Positions 55,280-64,000 of a DNA stretch of 64,000 nt are shown piece by piece. The stretch comes from Rubrivivax sp. (lineage in GTDB: Bacteria > Pseudomonadota > Gammaproteobacteria > Burkholderiales > Burkholderiaceae_C): assembly GCA_030680415.1 (NCBI GenBank), contig JAUXVE010000009.1, forward strand, positions 1 through 64,000. The letters are read 5' to 3'. The stretch's first letter is position 1. Each line of letters begins with the position of its first letter. The position numbers and the translations under genes are program-made. The notes under the pieces are model-generated. The model had not been told where the DNA came from, searched no databases, and saw nothing but the letters and a program-made list of their open reading frames with translations.

Positions 55280-58204
55280 CTAGAACTTGACGCCCAGCGC
55301 CAGCCGGAAGGTGCGTGTGTCGCCGCGGATGCTGTTGGGCTTGCCGAGGTTGGCGTTGTCGCCGCCCACCGCGTTCTGCGGGTTGCCCGGGCCGCCGCCC
55401 CAGTCGTCGAAGCCGCCGTAGTTGGTGCGGTCAAAGAGGTTGAGCACGTCGGCGCGCACGCTGAAGCTATGGCCGAAGACGGCGAAGGCCTTGCTCAGAC
55501 TCAGATCGACCTGGTTGAACGAAGGCGCATCGCCCTTGACGTAGACGCACTTGTCCCAGCCTGCGGCGCAACTCGTGATGCGGCGAGGCATGCCGCTGTC
55601 CCAACTCAGCTTGCCGGCCAGCGTGATGCCCCAGGGCAGCAGCGTGTCGGTCATGGCCGCTGCCACCAGGCGGTGTTCGGCGACCAGGATGCTGTCGTTG
55701 AAGCCGCGCACGCCCGGCCGGCCGTAGGTCCAGTCGAAGATGTCGTTGTTCCACTCCTTGTGCGTGGTCTTGGCGTCGCTGTAGGTGTAGGCGATGTTGG
55801 CCGACCAGCCCGAACCTCGCGTGTAGGGCTTGCTGGCTGAAAGCAGCAGCGCGCTGGTCTTGGTCTCGCCGACAAAGTCGCCCAGGATCAGCGTGCCGTA
55901 GCCGTTGGGGCCGCCCCACAGGGGGTCGATCGGGCTTTGTGTGCCGTAGCCGCCGTTGGGGTCGCGGTTGCCGCCGAACCAGACGAACTGGTTCCTGGCA
56001 TCCACGCGGCTGAGCGTGACTTCCATGTTCCACGTCCCCACCGCCTGGCGCAGGCCCAGCGAGAGCTGGTCGGCATAGGGCATCTTGAATTCATTGCGGA
56101 TGAGCCAGATCTCGCCCCCGGGCTGGGCGTTCTTCTGCCGCTCGTCCAGCGCGTGGTTGGCCATGGTGCGGCTGTAGCTGCGGCCCCAGCCGCCGAAGAC
56201 CACCGAGGCGCGGTCAGCGAACAGGTCGTACGACGCGCCCAGGCGCGGTGCAATGGCGCCCTTGTAGGTGTTGCGCGAACTGCCGCTGCTGATGTAATCG
56301 TCGATGTTGATGCCGCCCTTGGCCAGCGACTGCGCGTAGGTCTGCCCGGCCGGCGCGGTGATGCCCCCGACCGTGCGCCCGTCCACGGCCTTGAGTGTGG
56401 CCACGCGGTCGGCCGGTGTGACGTAGTCGTTGTTGAGCATGTTGCTCTCGACATCCCAGCGCAGGCCCATGTTCAGCTCGAGCTGCCGGGTGAGGGCCCA
56501 GTCGTCCTGGAAGTACAGGCCGAGCTGCTTGTTCTTGTAGCTGGTGTCGGCGGCGGCCAGCGCGCGGTCGATCCTGCACTGGTCGCTTTCCAGGCCTGCG
56601 TTGGTGATGTTCGTGCCCGTGCACAGGCCGTTGCTGTAGTAGGGCAGGCCGGTGCCGGTGTCGAGCAGCACCTCGACCACGTCCACGCCGCGCGCGGTGC
56701 CCGACAGGTCGTATTCCATCGCCTTGAACTTGACGCCGCCCTTCATCACATGGCCCCTCAGGCCGGTGTAGGTCAGGTCCTCGGACAGGTAGGTGCCCTT
56801 CTGGCCGCGGTTCTGTGCGTCGGGCGAGCCACCGCCGAAGGCCACGTCGCCCGAGTTCCTGCGTTCCTGCGGCGTGCCGAACCCGACCCTGTACTTGAAG
56901 AAGGGCGAGGTGGCATCCGAATGCGGGTTCCAGGCGGAGTCCTCGAAGCCCACGCGAGCTTCGCTGAGCACCGAGCCCAGCGCCCACTCGTGCTTGACGT
57001 CGAAGCGCGTTTCGTCATTGCTGCGGTTCTTGACGTTGCCGGGCAGACTCAGCACGCGGTCTTCGGGCAGCTTGTCGTCTTCGCGCCGCAGGCGCAGGCT
57101 CACGCTCAGACGCTGATCGTCACCGAACTGGGCGTCGACCTTGCCGAACAACAGGTGCTCGGTGAAGCTGTCGACCTGGCTGCCTTGGGCGGCGATGATG
57201 CCCGGCACGAGGCCCTGGCTGGCCGGCAGCCGGTCCAGGTTGCGCGGCACGAACTGGCGCGAATCGTCGATCTGCTTGCCATCGTAGGCAAAGAAGAAGT
57301 GCACCTGGTCGCGCACGATGGGCCCGCCCAGGCTGAAGCCGAATTCCTTCTTCGAAGATGCCGGCAGGGGCACGCCCTGCGCTTCGCGTTCCTTCTCGAA
57401 CACCGACTTCTCGCGCCAGTTGGTCCCGGTGCGGTCGACATAGGCTTCGCCGTGCAGCTCGTTGGTGCCCGAACGCGTGATGGCCGTGATGGCCACGCTG
57501 CTGACCTGCTCCAGCTCGGCCTTGTAGTTCTGCGTCAGCACGCGGTATTCGCTGATCGCCGATTACGGGAAGGGGTTGCCGCGCGTGCTGTCCTGGCCGC
57601 TCAGGCCGCCGCGCAGGACGTTGTTCTTCTGGCTCACGCCGTCGATGAAGACGTTCACATGGTCGAAGTTCTGCGCCCCCGCCTGCACCTTGGTGTTGCC
57701 GCCGGCGTCGGCGATGAAGGTCACCCCTGGCGCCAGGTCGGCCGAGCTGAGGAAGTTGCGCGTGTTCTGCGGCAGGGTTTCGATGAGTCGGCGCGAGACG
57801 CTGGTGCCGACCTCGGAGCTGCGCACACCCTGGCGCTGCGCGCTGCCGAGTATCGTGACCTGCTGGCCGGCAGCCAGTGCCAGGTCCACGGCAGCGGTTT
57901 CGCCCACCGCCACGGTGATGTTTTGCGTGCGGCCCGTGCCCGCCGGGCCGGCCACGCGGATCTCGTAGGGCCCCGGCGCCAGGCCGGTCAGGACATAGCT
58001 GCCGTCGGCCAGCGTGACGGTGCGGTAGGTGTTGCCGTTGGCCTGGTTGACGGCCGTCACCGCCAGGCCCTGCGGCGCGCCGACGCCGCTGATCTGGCCC
58101 TTGATGGTGGCGGTGCTGAGCTGGGCCTGTGCGGCGCCGGCCAATGCCAGCACCATGGCGCTGGCCAGCGCGTGACGGCGGAAGTTGCTGCTCGGGTTAC
58201 GCAT
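55280..58204 (-). pseudogene. TonB-dependent receptor (Oar-like) interrupted by one in-frame TAA
   Basis: One reading frame of about 974 residues reads through from 58204 to 55280 except for a single TAA at 57563-57565. Before it are a signal peptide (LASAMVLALAGAAQA), a carboxypeptidase-regulatory-like domain (VTLADGSYVLTGLAPGPYEI) and the start of the plug (DHVNVFIDGVSQKNN). After it the plug continues without frame change (SAISEYRVLTQNYKAELEQ) into a 22-strand-type barrel ending TFRLALGVKF. The stop falls in GNPFP-stop-SAISEYR, where relatives have Gln, so CAA to TAA is the simplest event. Annotation software would report two ORFs (57563..58204 and 55280..57541). The receptor would import large glycans. 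Confidence 0.85.
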
Positions 58205-58276
58205 GTCTTTCAGTCTCCTGGTGTTGTAGTCGACGGGGCCGGAAAAGCAGGGGCGATAACGGTGAGGCGGCGGGCT

Positions 58277-59266
58277 TCAGACGCGCGCGCAGGACTTGCG
58301 GATGACGAGTTCGGTGGGCACGGTGACGCGGCGCGCGGCGGCGGCCGGCGGGTCTTCGAGTGCGGCCACCAGGCCTTCGAGCGCGCGCCGGCCGAGGTCG
58401 GCGATGCCCACGCGCACGGTGCTCAGCGGCGGCGACAGGTAGCGCGCCACCGGGATGTCGTCGAAACCGGCCACCGCCAGGTCTTCGGGCACACGCAGTC
58501 CGGCGTCGGCCAGCGCGGCCATGCAGCCGATGGCCATCATGTCGTTGGCGGCGAAGACGGCGTCGGGCCGCGGCTCGGCCTGCGCGATGCGCCGGCCGGC
58601 GGCCCAGCCCGACTCCTCGGTGAAGTCGCCATCGAAGACGATCTCGTGCACGCCGCGCCGCAGCCCGGCCTTGTAGCCGCGCCGGCGTTCGCGCGCCTCG
58701 TGGTTGCCGGCCGGCCCGCCGATGAACGCGATGCGCTCGAAACCGCGGCCCCCGAGATGGCGTGTCATCGCTTTCGCGCCACCGAAGTTGTCGACCGAGT
58801 AGGCCGCGTGGCCGGGCAGGTCGACACCCGAGTTCACCAGCACCGCGGGCAGCCTGGCCGGCAGGTTCTGGGCCAGGAACTCGGCGTCGGCGTGCGGCGA
58901 CATCACGATCAGGCCGTCGACGCGGCCGTTCATCGCCCGCAGCGCGGCGGCGGCCTCGCTGGCGTCGCCGTGCGAACTGGACACCAGCAAGTGCAGCCGC
59001 CGTGCGCGTGCCGCCTGGTCGATGCCGCGGATGAGCTCCGAGAAGTACTCGCCGAAGAGGTCGGGCAGCAGCGCGCCGACGGTGTCGGTGCGGCGCGTGA
59101 TCAGGCTGCGCGCGGCGCCCGAGGGCGTGAAGCGCAGCGTGGCTGCGGCTGCCAGGATGCGGGCCCGGGTGTCGGGCAGCACGTTGTCGGCACCATTGAG
59201 CGCGCGCGACACGGTGGCGACCGAAACCCCGGCGGCTTTGGCGACATCGCGGATGGTGGTGGGCAT
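58277..59266 (-). CDS. LacI-family transcriptional regulator
   Basis: A 329-residue repressor. The helix-turn-helix and hinge are TIRDVAKAAGVSVATVSRAL and the periplasmic-binding-protein-like effector domain follows (VGALLPDLFGEYFSELIRGI; AVFAANDMMAIGCM). It lies between GH1 and the TonB receptor on the same strand. Two palindromes upstream of its start and one before GH1 fit LacI-type operators, so it probably controls the locus and itself, with a sugar as inducer. Confidence 0.92.
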   Translation of the reverse strand: MPTTIRDVAKAAGVSVATVSRALNGADNVLPDTRARILAAAATLRFTPSGAARSLITRRTDTVGALLPDLFGEYFSELIRGIDQAARARRLHLLVSSSHGDASEAAAALRAMNGRVDGLIVMSPHADAEFLAQNLPARLPAVLVNSGVDLPGHAAYSVDNFGGAKAMTRHLGGRGFERIAFIGGPAGNHEARERRRGYKAGLRRGVHEIVFDGDFTEESGWAAGRRIAQAEPRPDAVFAANDMMAIGCMAALADAGLRVPEDLAVAGFDDIPVARYLSPPLSTVRVGIADLGRRALEGLVAALEDPPAAAARRVTVPTELVIRKSCARV

Positions 59267-59314
59267 GACGGCCGGGTGCGTGTGCGGGTGGTGGTGGGAG
59301 GGCCGGAACTGTCG

Positions 59315-59328
59315 TGTAAAGGTTTACA
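59315..59328. promoter_or_regulatory. LacI-type operator upstream of lacI
   Basis: TGTAAAGGTTTACA has perfect 6-bp inverted arms and lies about 50 bp before the regulator start, which suggests autoregulation. The centre is GG rather than the CG usual in this family. Confidence 0.6.
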
Positions 59329-59358
59329 TGGATTGGACATCGCGCCGCCGGGGCGGCG

Positions 59359-59372
59359 TGTAATCGTTTCCA
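59359..59372. promoter_or_regulatory. Second LacI-type operator between GH1 and lacI
   Basis: TGTAATCGTTTCCA matches 12 of 14 positions of the LacI-family consensus TGTAAACGTTTACA and has the central CG. It ends one base before the stop of GH1 and is about 95 bp upstream of the lacI start, so it could cooperate with the 59315 site. Confidence 0.45.
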
Positions 59373-59373
59373 C

Positions 59374-60735
59374 TTACCGCGAAGCGGTGCCGGCGAGCGC
59401 GCCACCGCCCGACGCGATGACGTCGGCATAGAAGCGGGCGCTGGCCTTGGGCGTGCGCTGCTGCGTCGCGAAGTCCACGTGTACGAGGCCGAAGCGCCTG
59501 GAGGTGCCGTGCGCCCACTCCAGGTTGTCGAGCAGCGACCAGGCGCAGTAGCCGCGCACGTCGGCGCCGCGCGCCAGCGCGTCCTGCACCGCGGCGAGGT
59601 GGGTGCGCAGGTAGTGCACGCGCAGCGGATCTTCGACGCGGCCTTCGATCGGGTGCGGCGGGTCGTAGAAGGCGGCGCCGTTTTCGGTCACGTACAGCGG
59701 CAGGCCGCCGTAGCGCTGGTGCAGCCACACCAGCGTGTCGGCCAGGCCTTGCGGGTACAGCTCCCAGCCGGTCTCGGTGTGGATGGCCTGCGGCTGGCGC
59801 ACCGCCGTGGCGGGCACCGGCCAGGCCGCCGCGTCGTGGCGCACGACGCTGCGCGTGTAGTAGTTGAGGCCGAGGAAGTCCACCGGTACGCGCAGCGCCT
59901 CGACCTCGTCGTCGCGCCAGCCGGGCCACGCGGCTCCGAAGATCGCCGGCATCTCCTGCGGGTAGCGGCCCAGCAGCGCCGGGTCGAGGTACTGGCGGTT
60001 CATGTAGGCATCGGCGAGGTCGCGCGCGCGGCGGTCGGCGTCGCTGGCATCGGCGGCCAGGTGCTTGGGCTCGATGTTGACGACCAGCCCCACCTCGTGC
60101 CGGCCCAGCGCGCGATAGGCCTGCACGCCGGCCGCATGCGCGCGCAGCAGGTGATGCGCGGCGATGGCGGCCTCGAAGGCGCTGCGGTGCCCGGGCGCCA
60201 GCACGCCGTGCATGTAGCCGCCGTCGGCCACCACCCAGGGCTCGTTGATCGTCGTCCACAGCGGCACGCGGTCGTCGAGCGCGCGGTAGACGACGCCGGC
60301 GTAGTCGGCGAACCACGGTGCGATGTCGGGGTTGAGCCAGCCGCCGCGGTCGTCCAGCGCCGCCGGCAGGTCCCAGTGGTACAGCGTGGCCATCGGCGTG
60401 ATGCCGGCGCGCAGCAGTTCGTCGACCAGCCGCTCGTAGAAACCGAGCCCGGCCGGGTTGACGCGGCCGCGGCCGTCGGGCAGCACGCGGCCCCAGGCGA
60501 TGCTGAAGCGGTAGGCGGTCAGGCCCAGATCGCGCATCAGCGCCACGTCTTCGCGCATGCGCCGATAGTGGTCGCAGGCGATGTCGCCGGTGTCGCCACC
60601 GCTGACGCGGCCCGGCGTGTGCGCGAAGCGGTGCCAGATGCTGGGTCCGGCGCCGTCGGCCAAGGGTGAGCCCTCGATCTGGTAGGCAGATGTGGCGCAG
60701 CCCCACAGGAAGCGGTCGGGAAAGGTGGGGGGCAT
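59374..60735 (-). CDS. GH1 family beta-glucosidase
   Basis: A 453-residue cytosolic glycosidase, normal length for GH1. The N-terminal signature is FLWGCATSAYQIEGSP, the acid/base Glu is in TTINEPWVVADG near residue 165 and the nucleophile Glu is in YVTENGAAFYD near 350. CAWSLLDNLEWAHG near the C-terminus is also conserved. It would cleave short beta-glucosides left after phosphorolysis. It is the first gene of the minus-strand glycan run and has a LacI-type operator upstream. Confidence 0.95.
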   Translation of the reverse strand: MPPTFPDRFLWGCATSAYQIEGSPLADGAGPSIWHRFAHTPGRVSGGDTGDIACDHYRRMREDVALMRDLGLTAYRFSIAWGRVLPDGRGRVNPAGLGFYERLVDELLRAGITPMATLYHWDLPAALDDRGGWLNPDIAPWFADYAGVVYRALDDRVPLWTTINEPWVVADGGYMHGVLAPGHRSAFEAAIAAHHLLRAHAAGVQAYRALGRHEVGLVVNIEPKHLAADASDADRRARDLADAYMNRQYLDPALLGRYPQEMPAIFGAAWPGWRDDEVEALRVPVDFLGLNYYTRSVVRHDAAAWPVPATAVRQPQAIHTETGWELYPQGLADTLVWLHQRYGGLPLYVTENGAAFYDPPHPIEGRVEDPLRVHYLRTHLAAVQDALARGADVRGYCAWSLLDNLEWAHGTSRRFGLVHVDFATQQRTPKASARFYADVIASGGGALAGTASR

Positions 60736-60770
60736 GGCGTGGCAGCGGCTGGCACCCGACCGACGGTGCG

Positions 60771-60784
60771 TGTAAACGGTTACA
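60771..60784. promoter_or_regulatory. LacI-type operator upstream of GH1
   Basis: TGTAAACGGTTACA is palindromic at its five outer positions and has the central CG typical of LacI-family sites. It lies 36 bp upstream of the GH1 start, where it would block transcription. Confidence 0.65.
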
Positions 60785-61111
60785 CCACTCTAGGGACCGG
60801 TTGCGCCCCTGTCAACGCCGGCTTGCCCGCGGCCCGGCTGCCCGCGGCCGGCATCACGGCGGGGCCGACGCCGCAACGGAGCGGTTTCGGTGCTGCGCCG
60901 CCGGCCGGCGCCGCCGTTCTCCTCACAAAGCACTTTCATACCCCATGCCAAGTGCTTCATTTAGAAGAAGTTTTTCACGTGCTGAACTGCTGCAACTTGT
61001 ATCCCTAAGTTATTGATTTGATTGATGTTTCGGACACGCAACGGATTGACCCGGAGGATTTGCTCGGTTAGAGTGGGAATTCGTGTCGATTAGTGGGGCT
61101 TTGTGTCTTCA
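60785..61111. other. Intergenic region before the dcw cluster
   Basis: This 327-bp stretch has no gene. Its left half is GC-rich and palindromic. Its right half (60915-61070) is unusually AT-rich for this window, as expected of a promoter region for mraZ. It holds an inverted repeat AAGCACTT-N14-AAGTGCTT (60928-60957) that may bind a regulator. No single -35/-10 pair was convincing. Confidence 0.55.
61074..61098 (+). promoter_or_regulatory. MraZ-binding repeat candidate
   Basis: TGGGA (61074), TGTCG (61084) and TGGGG (61094) recur at an exact 10-bp period. MraZ binds direct TGGGN repeats spaced by 5 bp upstream of its own gene. The middle copy is degenerate. The position immediately before mraZ supports autorepression. 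Confidence 0.6.
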
Positions 61112-61546
61112 ATGGTCTTTCGGGGCGGTCCGGTGCTGACGCTGGACGGGAAAGGGCGCATCACCGTGCCCGCCCGCTGGCGTGACGTGCTGGTGGCCAC
61201 CGTGCAGGGCCAGTTGGTGGTGGTCAAGAATCCCGACCGTTGCCTGTCGCTGTATCCGCTGCCGGTGTGGGAGCAGTTCGAATCCAGCGTGCTGTCGCTG
61301 CCGGTGGAAGACGAGGCCTGGCGCCGCATCTTCGTCGGCAGCGCCACGGACGTGGAAATCGACAGCGCCTCGCGCGTGCTGATCCCGCCCGAACTGCGCG
61401 CTTGGGCGGGACTGGAGCGCGAGGTGAAGTTCATGGGGGTGGGCCCGAACTTCGAATTGTGGGACATGGCCCGCTACGAAGCGCGCGAGGCCGAGGTCAT
61501 CGCGCGCGGCCGCCCCGAAGCCTTGCGCACGCTGGTCATCCGGTGA
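61112..61546 (+). CDS. mraZ: Transcriptional regulator MraZ
   Basis: A 144-residue protein with two AbrB-like repeats, [16 protein letters not shown] and [14 protein letters not shown], which carry the conserved DxxxR. MraZ represses the dcw operon and affects division. The ATG at 61112 (MVFRGGPVL) fits relatives; the ORF track uses the GTG at 61103, three residues longer. The stop overlaps the rsmH GTG. Confidence 0.92.
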   Translation: MVFRGGPVLTLDGKGRITVPARWRDVLVATVQGQLVVVKNPDRCLSLYPLPVWEQFESSVLSLPVEDEAWRRIFVGSATDVEIDSASRVLIPPELRAWAGLEREVKFMGVGPNFELWDMARYEAREAEVIARGRPEALRTLVIR

Positions 61547-62478
61547 ACGCCGCGAGCCCATGGCGCCACACCACCGTCTTGCTCACCGAAGCCGTACAGG
61601 CGCTGGTGACGCAGCCCGCTGGCACCTATGTCGACGGCACCTTCGGCCGCGGCGGCCATGCGCGGGCGATCCTGCAGCGGCTCGCGCCGGCGGGCCGGCT
61701 CGTCGCCTTCGACAAGGACCTCGAGGCGGTGGCCGCGGCGGCCGAGATCAGCGACGCGCGCCTGACCATGCGCCACGCCAGCTTTGCCGACATGGCGGGC
61801 GAGCTGGCGGCGCTGGGCATCGACCGCGTGCACGGCATCCTGCTCGACCTGGGCGTGAGCTCGCCGCAGATCGACGACCCGCAGCGTGGTTTCAGCTTCC
61901 GCTTCGATGCGCCGCTGGACATGCGCATGGACACCACGCGCGGCGAGACCGCGGCCGAATTCCTGGAACGCGCCGAACAACGCGAGATCGCAGAGGTGAT
62001 ACGTGACTATGGCGAAGAACGGTTTGCTGTTCCGATTGCAAAGGCGCTTGTGGCTCGCCGGGAGAGCGGGGCTCCCGTGCGAAGCACCGGCGAGCTTTCC
62101 GCGCTCGTGGCTCGTGCAGTCAAGACCCGCGAGCCGGGCCAGGACCCTGCAACGCGCACGTTTCAGGCTCTTCGGATTCACGTCAACGCCGAGCTTGAGG
62201 CGCTGCAGCAAGGGCTGAAAGCCGCGCTCGGCTTGCTCGCACCGCAGGGACGCCTGGTCGTGATCAGCTTCCACTCGCTCGAAGACCGCATCGTCAAGAC
62301 CTTCATCGCCCGCGAGAGCCGCGACGAGGTCGACCGCCGTGCGCCCTTCGCGCCGGCACGGCCGATGCGGCTGGTGGCGCTGGGACGCATCAAGCCCGAC
62401 TACCGCGAAGTGCTCGCCAACCCGCGCGCGCGCTCGGCGGTGCTGCGGGTGGCCGAACGCACCGAGGTGCCGGCATGA
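61543..62478 (+). CDS. rsmH: 16S rRNA (cytosine(1402)-N(4))-methyltransferase
   Basis: A 311-residue AdoMet-dependent methyltransferase of 16S rRNA C1402. It begins at a GTG overlapping the mraZ stop ([20 protein letters not shown]). [16 protein letters not shown] is the AdoMet motif, and [20 protein letters not shown] and [14 protein letters not shown] are diagnostic. It overlaps ftsL by four bases. The ORF track's start at 61240 lies inside mraZ. Confidence 0.95.
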   Translation: MNAASPWRHTTVLLTEAVQALVTQPAGTYVDGTFGRGGHARAILQRLAPAGRLVAFDKDLEAVAAAAEISDARLTMRHASFADMAGELAALGIDRVHGILLDLGVSSPQIDDPQRGFSFRFDAPLDMRMDTTRGETAAEFLERAEQREIAEVIRDYGEERFAVPIAKALVARRESGAPVRSTGELSALVARAVKTREPGQDPATRTFQALRIHVNAELEALQQGLKAALGLLAPQGRLVVISFHSLEDRIVKTFIARESRDEVDRRAPFAPARPMRLVALGRIKPDYREVLANPRARSAVLRVAERTEVPA

Positions 62479-62759
62479 CGAAACTGAACGTGCTGCTGCT
62501 CGTCGCCTTGCTGGCCAGCAGCCTGCTGGCGGTGAACAACGCCTACGAGTCGCGCCGCGTGTTTTCGGAGCTCGACCGCGCGCGCCAGGTGCTGGCACAG
62601 CTGGATGCCGAATTCAAGCGCCTGGACGCCGAGCGCCAGGCCCAGGGCACGCACCTGCTGGTGGAAAAGGCGGCGCGCGAGAAGCTGAAGATGCGCACCG
62701 CCAGCCCGGCGGTGACGGCATATGTCTTCGACGCCGCGGCGTCGGCGGTGCCGCGATGA
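62475..62759 (+). CDS. ftsL: Cell division protein FtsL
   Basis: A 94-residue bitopic membrane protein with one N-terminal helix ([20 protein letters not shown]) and a periplasmic coiled coil ([20 protein letters not shown]). FtsL works with FtsB and FtsQ in the divisome. Sequence conservation is low in this family, so position between rsmH and ftsI is important evidence. Both ends overlap neighbours (ATGA). Confidence 0.9.
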   Translation: MTKLNVLLLVALLASSLLAVNNAYESRRVFSELDRARQVLAQLDAEFKRLDAERQAQGTHLLVEKAAREKLKMRTASPAVTAYVFDAAASAVPR

Positions 62760-64000
62760 AGAAGAGCCGCCCGGCCCACAACAGCGTGCGCAGCGTCAAC
62801 TACGCCACCAGCCCCTTGCTGGCGAGCAAGACGCCACCGTTGCGATCGCGCTTCGTCGTCGTGCTCGTCGGCGCGGCCTTCCTGGTGCTGCTGGGGCGCG
62901 CCGTGCACGTGCAGATCGTCAGCTCCGGCTTCTACCAGGCCGAGGGCGAGAAGCGCTTCGTGCACAAGCAGCCGCTGCCGGCCAGCCGCGGCCGCATCGT
63001 CGACCGCAACGGCCTCGTGCTGGCCACCAGCGTGGCCATGCCCTCGGTGCAGGTCGACGCCAAGACCTTTGCCGCCGACAGCGCCCAGCGCAAGGCGCTG
63101 GCCGGCCTGCTGTCGATGCCGGTGGCCGAGCTCGAGCAGCGGCTGGCCACCGCCAACGGCACCGTGACGCTGCGCCGCCATGTCCAGGAAGCGGCCTGGC
63201 AGGAAGTGAAGGCGCTCAAGCTCAGGGGCGTGCAGGAAGTGCGCGAGTACCAGCGCCGTTATCCCGAGGGCGAAGCCGCTGCGCACGTGGTGGGCTTCAC
63301 CGACGTCGACGACCGCGGCCAGGAAGGCATCGAGCTCGGCTTCCAGGCGCAGCTGCTGGGTCGTAGCGGCCAGCGCACCGTCGTGCGCGACCGCCTGGGC
63401 CGCGTGGTGGAGGACATCGGCGACCAGGCCGACCCGGTGCACGGCCGCGACGTCACCCTGTCCATCGACTCCAAGGTGCAGTTCTTCGCCTGGCAGCGGC
63501 TGCGCGACGCCGTGCGCGAGCACGGCGCGCGTGCCGGCAGCGTGGTCGTGCTGGACGTGCACACCGGCGAGGTGCTGGCGCTGGCCAACTACCCCAGCTT
63601 CGACCCCGCCCGGCGCCGCAACCTGAGCGGCGCCCAGCTGCGCAATCGCGCGCTCACCGACATCTTCGAGCCGGGCTCGACGATGAAGCCGTTCACCGTC
63701 GCGCTGGCGCTGCAGACCGGCCGCGTCACGCCCAGCACGCTCATCCAGACGGCACCCGGCCGCATCAGCATCACCGGCTCCACGATCAGCGACGCGCACC
63801 CGTACGGCATGCTGACAGTGGCCCAGGTGATCCAGAAGTCGAGCAACGTCGGCACCGTGAAGATGGCGATGCAGATGCCGGCGCGAGAGATGTGGGAGAT
63901 GTATGCGCAGATCGGCCTCGGCCAGAAGCCGCGCATCGACTTTCCCGGTGCCGTCACCGGCCGCCTGCGGCCCTACAAGACCTGGCGGCCGATCGAGCAG
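62756..64000 (+). CDS. ftsI: Peptidoglycan transpeptidase FtsI (PBP3), cut by the window edge
   Basis: The first 415 residues of a protein that should be about 580. An N-terminal membrane helix (FVVVLVGAAFLVLLGRAVHV) is followed by the PBP dimerisation domain (PASRGRIVDRNGLVLATSVA) and the transpeptidase domain. The catalytic Ser-x-x-Lys is EPGSTMKPF and the SxN motif is KSSNVGT; the KTG motif lies beyond 64000. The ATG overlaps the ftsL stop. The ORF track misses this frame because no stop falls in the window. Confidence 0.95.
   Translation, partial: MKKSRPAHNSVRSVNYATSPLLASKTPPLRSRFVVVLVGAAFLVLLGRAVHVQIVSSGFYQAEGEKRFVHKQPLPASRGRIVDRNGLVLATSVAMPSVQVDAKTFAADSAQRKALAGLLSMPVAELEQRLATANGTVTLRRHVQEAAWQEVKALKLRGVQEVREYQRRYPEGEAAAHVVGFTDVDDRGQEGIELGFQAQLLGRSGQRTVVRDRLGRVVEDIGDQADPVHGRDVTLSIDSKVQFFAWQRLRDAVREHGARAGSVVVLDVHTGEVLALANYPSFDPARRRNLSGAQLRNRALTDIFEPGSTMKPFTVALALQTGRVTPSTLIQTAPGRISITGSTISDAHPYGMLTVAQVIQKSSNVGTVKMAMQMPAREMWEMYAQIGLGQKPRIDFPGAVTGRLRPYKTWRPIEQ

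Noticed and set aside
57541-57600. Frameshift in the TonB-dependent receptor
   Set aside because: Codon counting shows that both halves are in the same frame; the interruption is a TAA codon, not an indel.
55937-59431. 1164-residue plus-strand ORF
   Set aside because: It is antisense to the TonB receptor and LacI genes, is full of His/Arg/Ala low-complexity sequence and has no recognisable domain. High GC makes such shadow ORFs common.

Overview
The window is very GC-rich (roughly two thirds G+C by eye) and reads as a chromosomal segment of a betaproteobacterium of the order Burkholderiales, most like the Rubrivivax/Leptothrix/Piscinibacter group. This rests on the rplM-rpsI-erpA-anmK-M23-tyrS-dtd order, Bug-type tripartite tricarboxylate receptors, a protocatechuate 4,5-cleavage cluster in the order known from Comamonas, and a Liv-type transporter paired with acyl-CoA ligases. 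No rRNA, tRNA, CRISPR array, prophage or intact insertion sequence was recognised. The assignment is from gene content only.

Layout. 1-3.4 kb: end of a protocatechuate 4,5-cleavage operon (ligI, ligA, ligB, ligC; pmdDABC order). 3.4-8.6 kb, minus strand: a type III restriction-modification operon (mod, a HEPN-family protein, res). The res product carries an in-frame N-terminal MNT nucleotidyltransferase domain, so a HEPN/MNT pair is embedded in the R-M system. 8.6-11.7 kb: aldo/keto reductase, then a MaoC-type hydratase and a family III CoA-transferase resembling the itaconate or mesaconate CoA pair. 11.7-13.6 kb: a gene graveyard with pieces of a TPP enzyme, a YhcG/DUF1016 protein, a LysR regulator, and a Bug receptor with an internal deletion. 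13.6-19.3 kb: YihY, HtpG with a sigma-32-like promoter, SrkA-like kinase, DUF2726 protein, GNAT. 19.4-26.5 kb: housekeeping block from rplM to dtd. 26.8-37.2 kb, minus strand: a long co-directional run of acyl-CoA ligase, LivG, LivH, LivM, substrate-binding protein, LivF, two small proteins, a PaaK-like ligase and a Bug receptor, with a divergent Crp/Fnr regulator; it looks like uptake and CoA activation of a carboxylic (perhaps aromatic) acid. 38.1-44.1 kb, plus strand: ClC channel, a fused GpgS-like glycosyltransferase/HAD phosphatase, a sodium:solute symporter and a Gfo/Idh oxidoreductase.

44.2-60.7 kb, minus strand: a 16.5-kb glycan-utilisation locus. It has a GH1 beta-glucosidase, a LacI regulator with palindromic operators, a TonB-dependent receptor broken by one in-frame TAA, a GH144-like lipoprotein, a sugar-binding lipoprotein, two permeases without an ATPase, a secreted 1025-residue discoidin plus six-hairpin protein, and a ~1120-residue GH94-type phosphorylase. 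GH144 plus a long GH94 enzyme suggests beta-1,2-glucan as substrate, an inference that was not tested. 60.7 kb to the end: start of the dcw cell-division cluster (mraZ, rsmH, ftsL, ftsI, the last cut by the window edge) with a MraZ-type repeat upstream.

The three observations most worth following are the HEPN/MNT-type III R-M arrangement, the GpgS-HAD fusion, and the probable beta-1,2-glucan locus with its broken outer-membrane receptor and uncharacterised discoidin protein.
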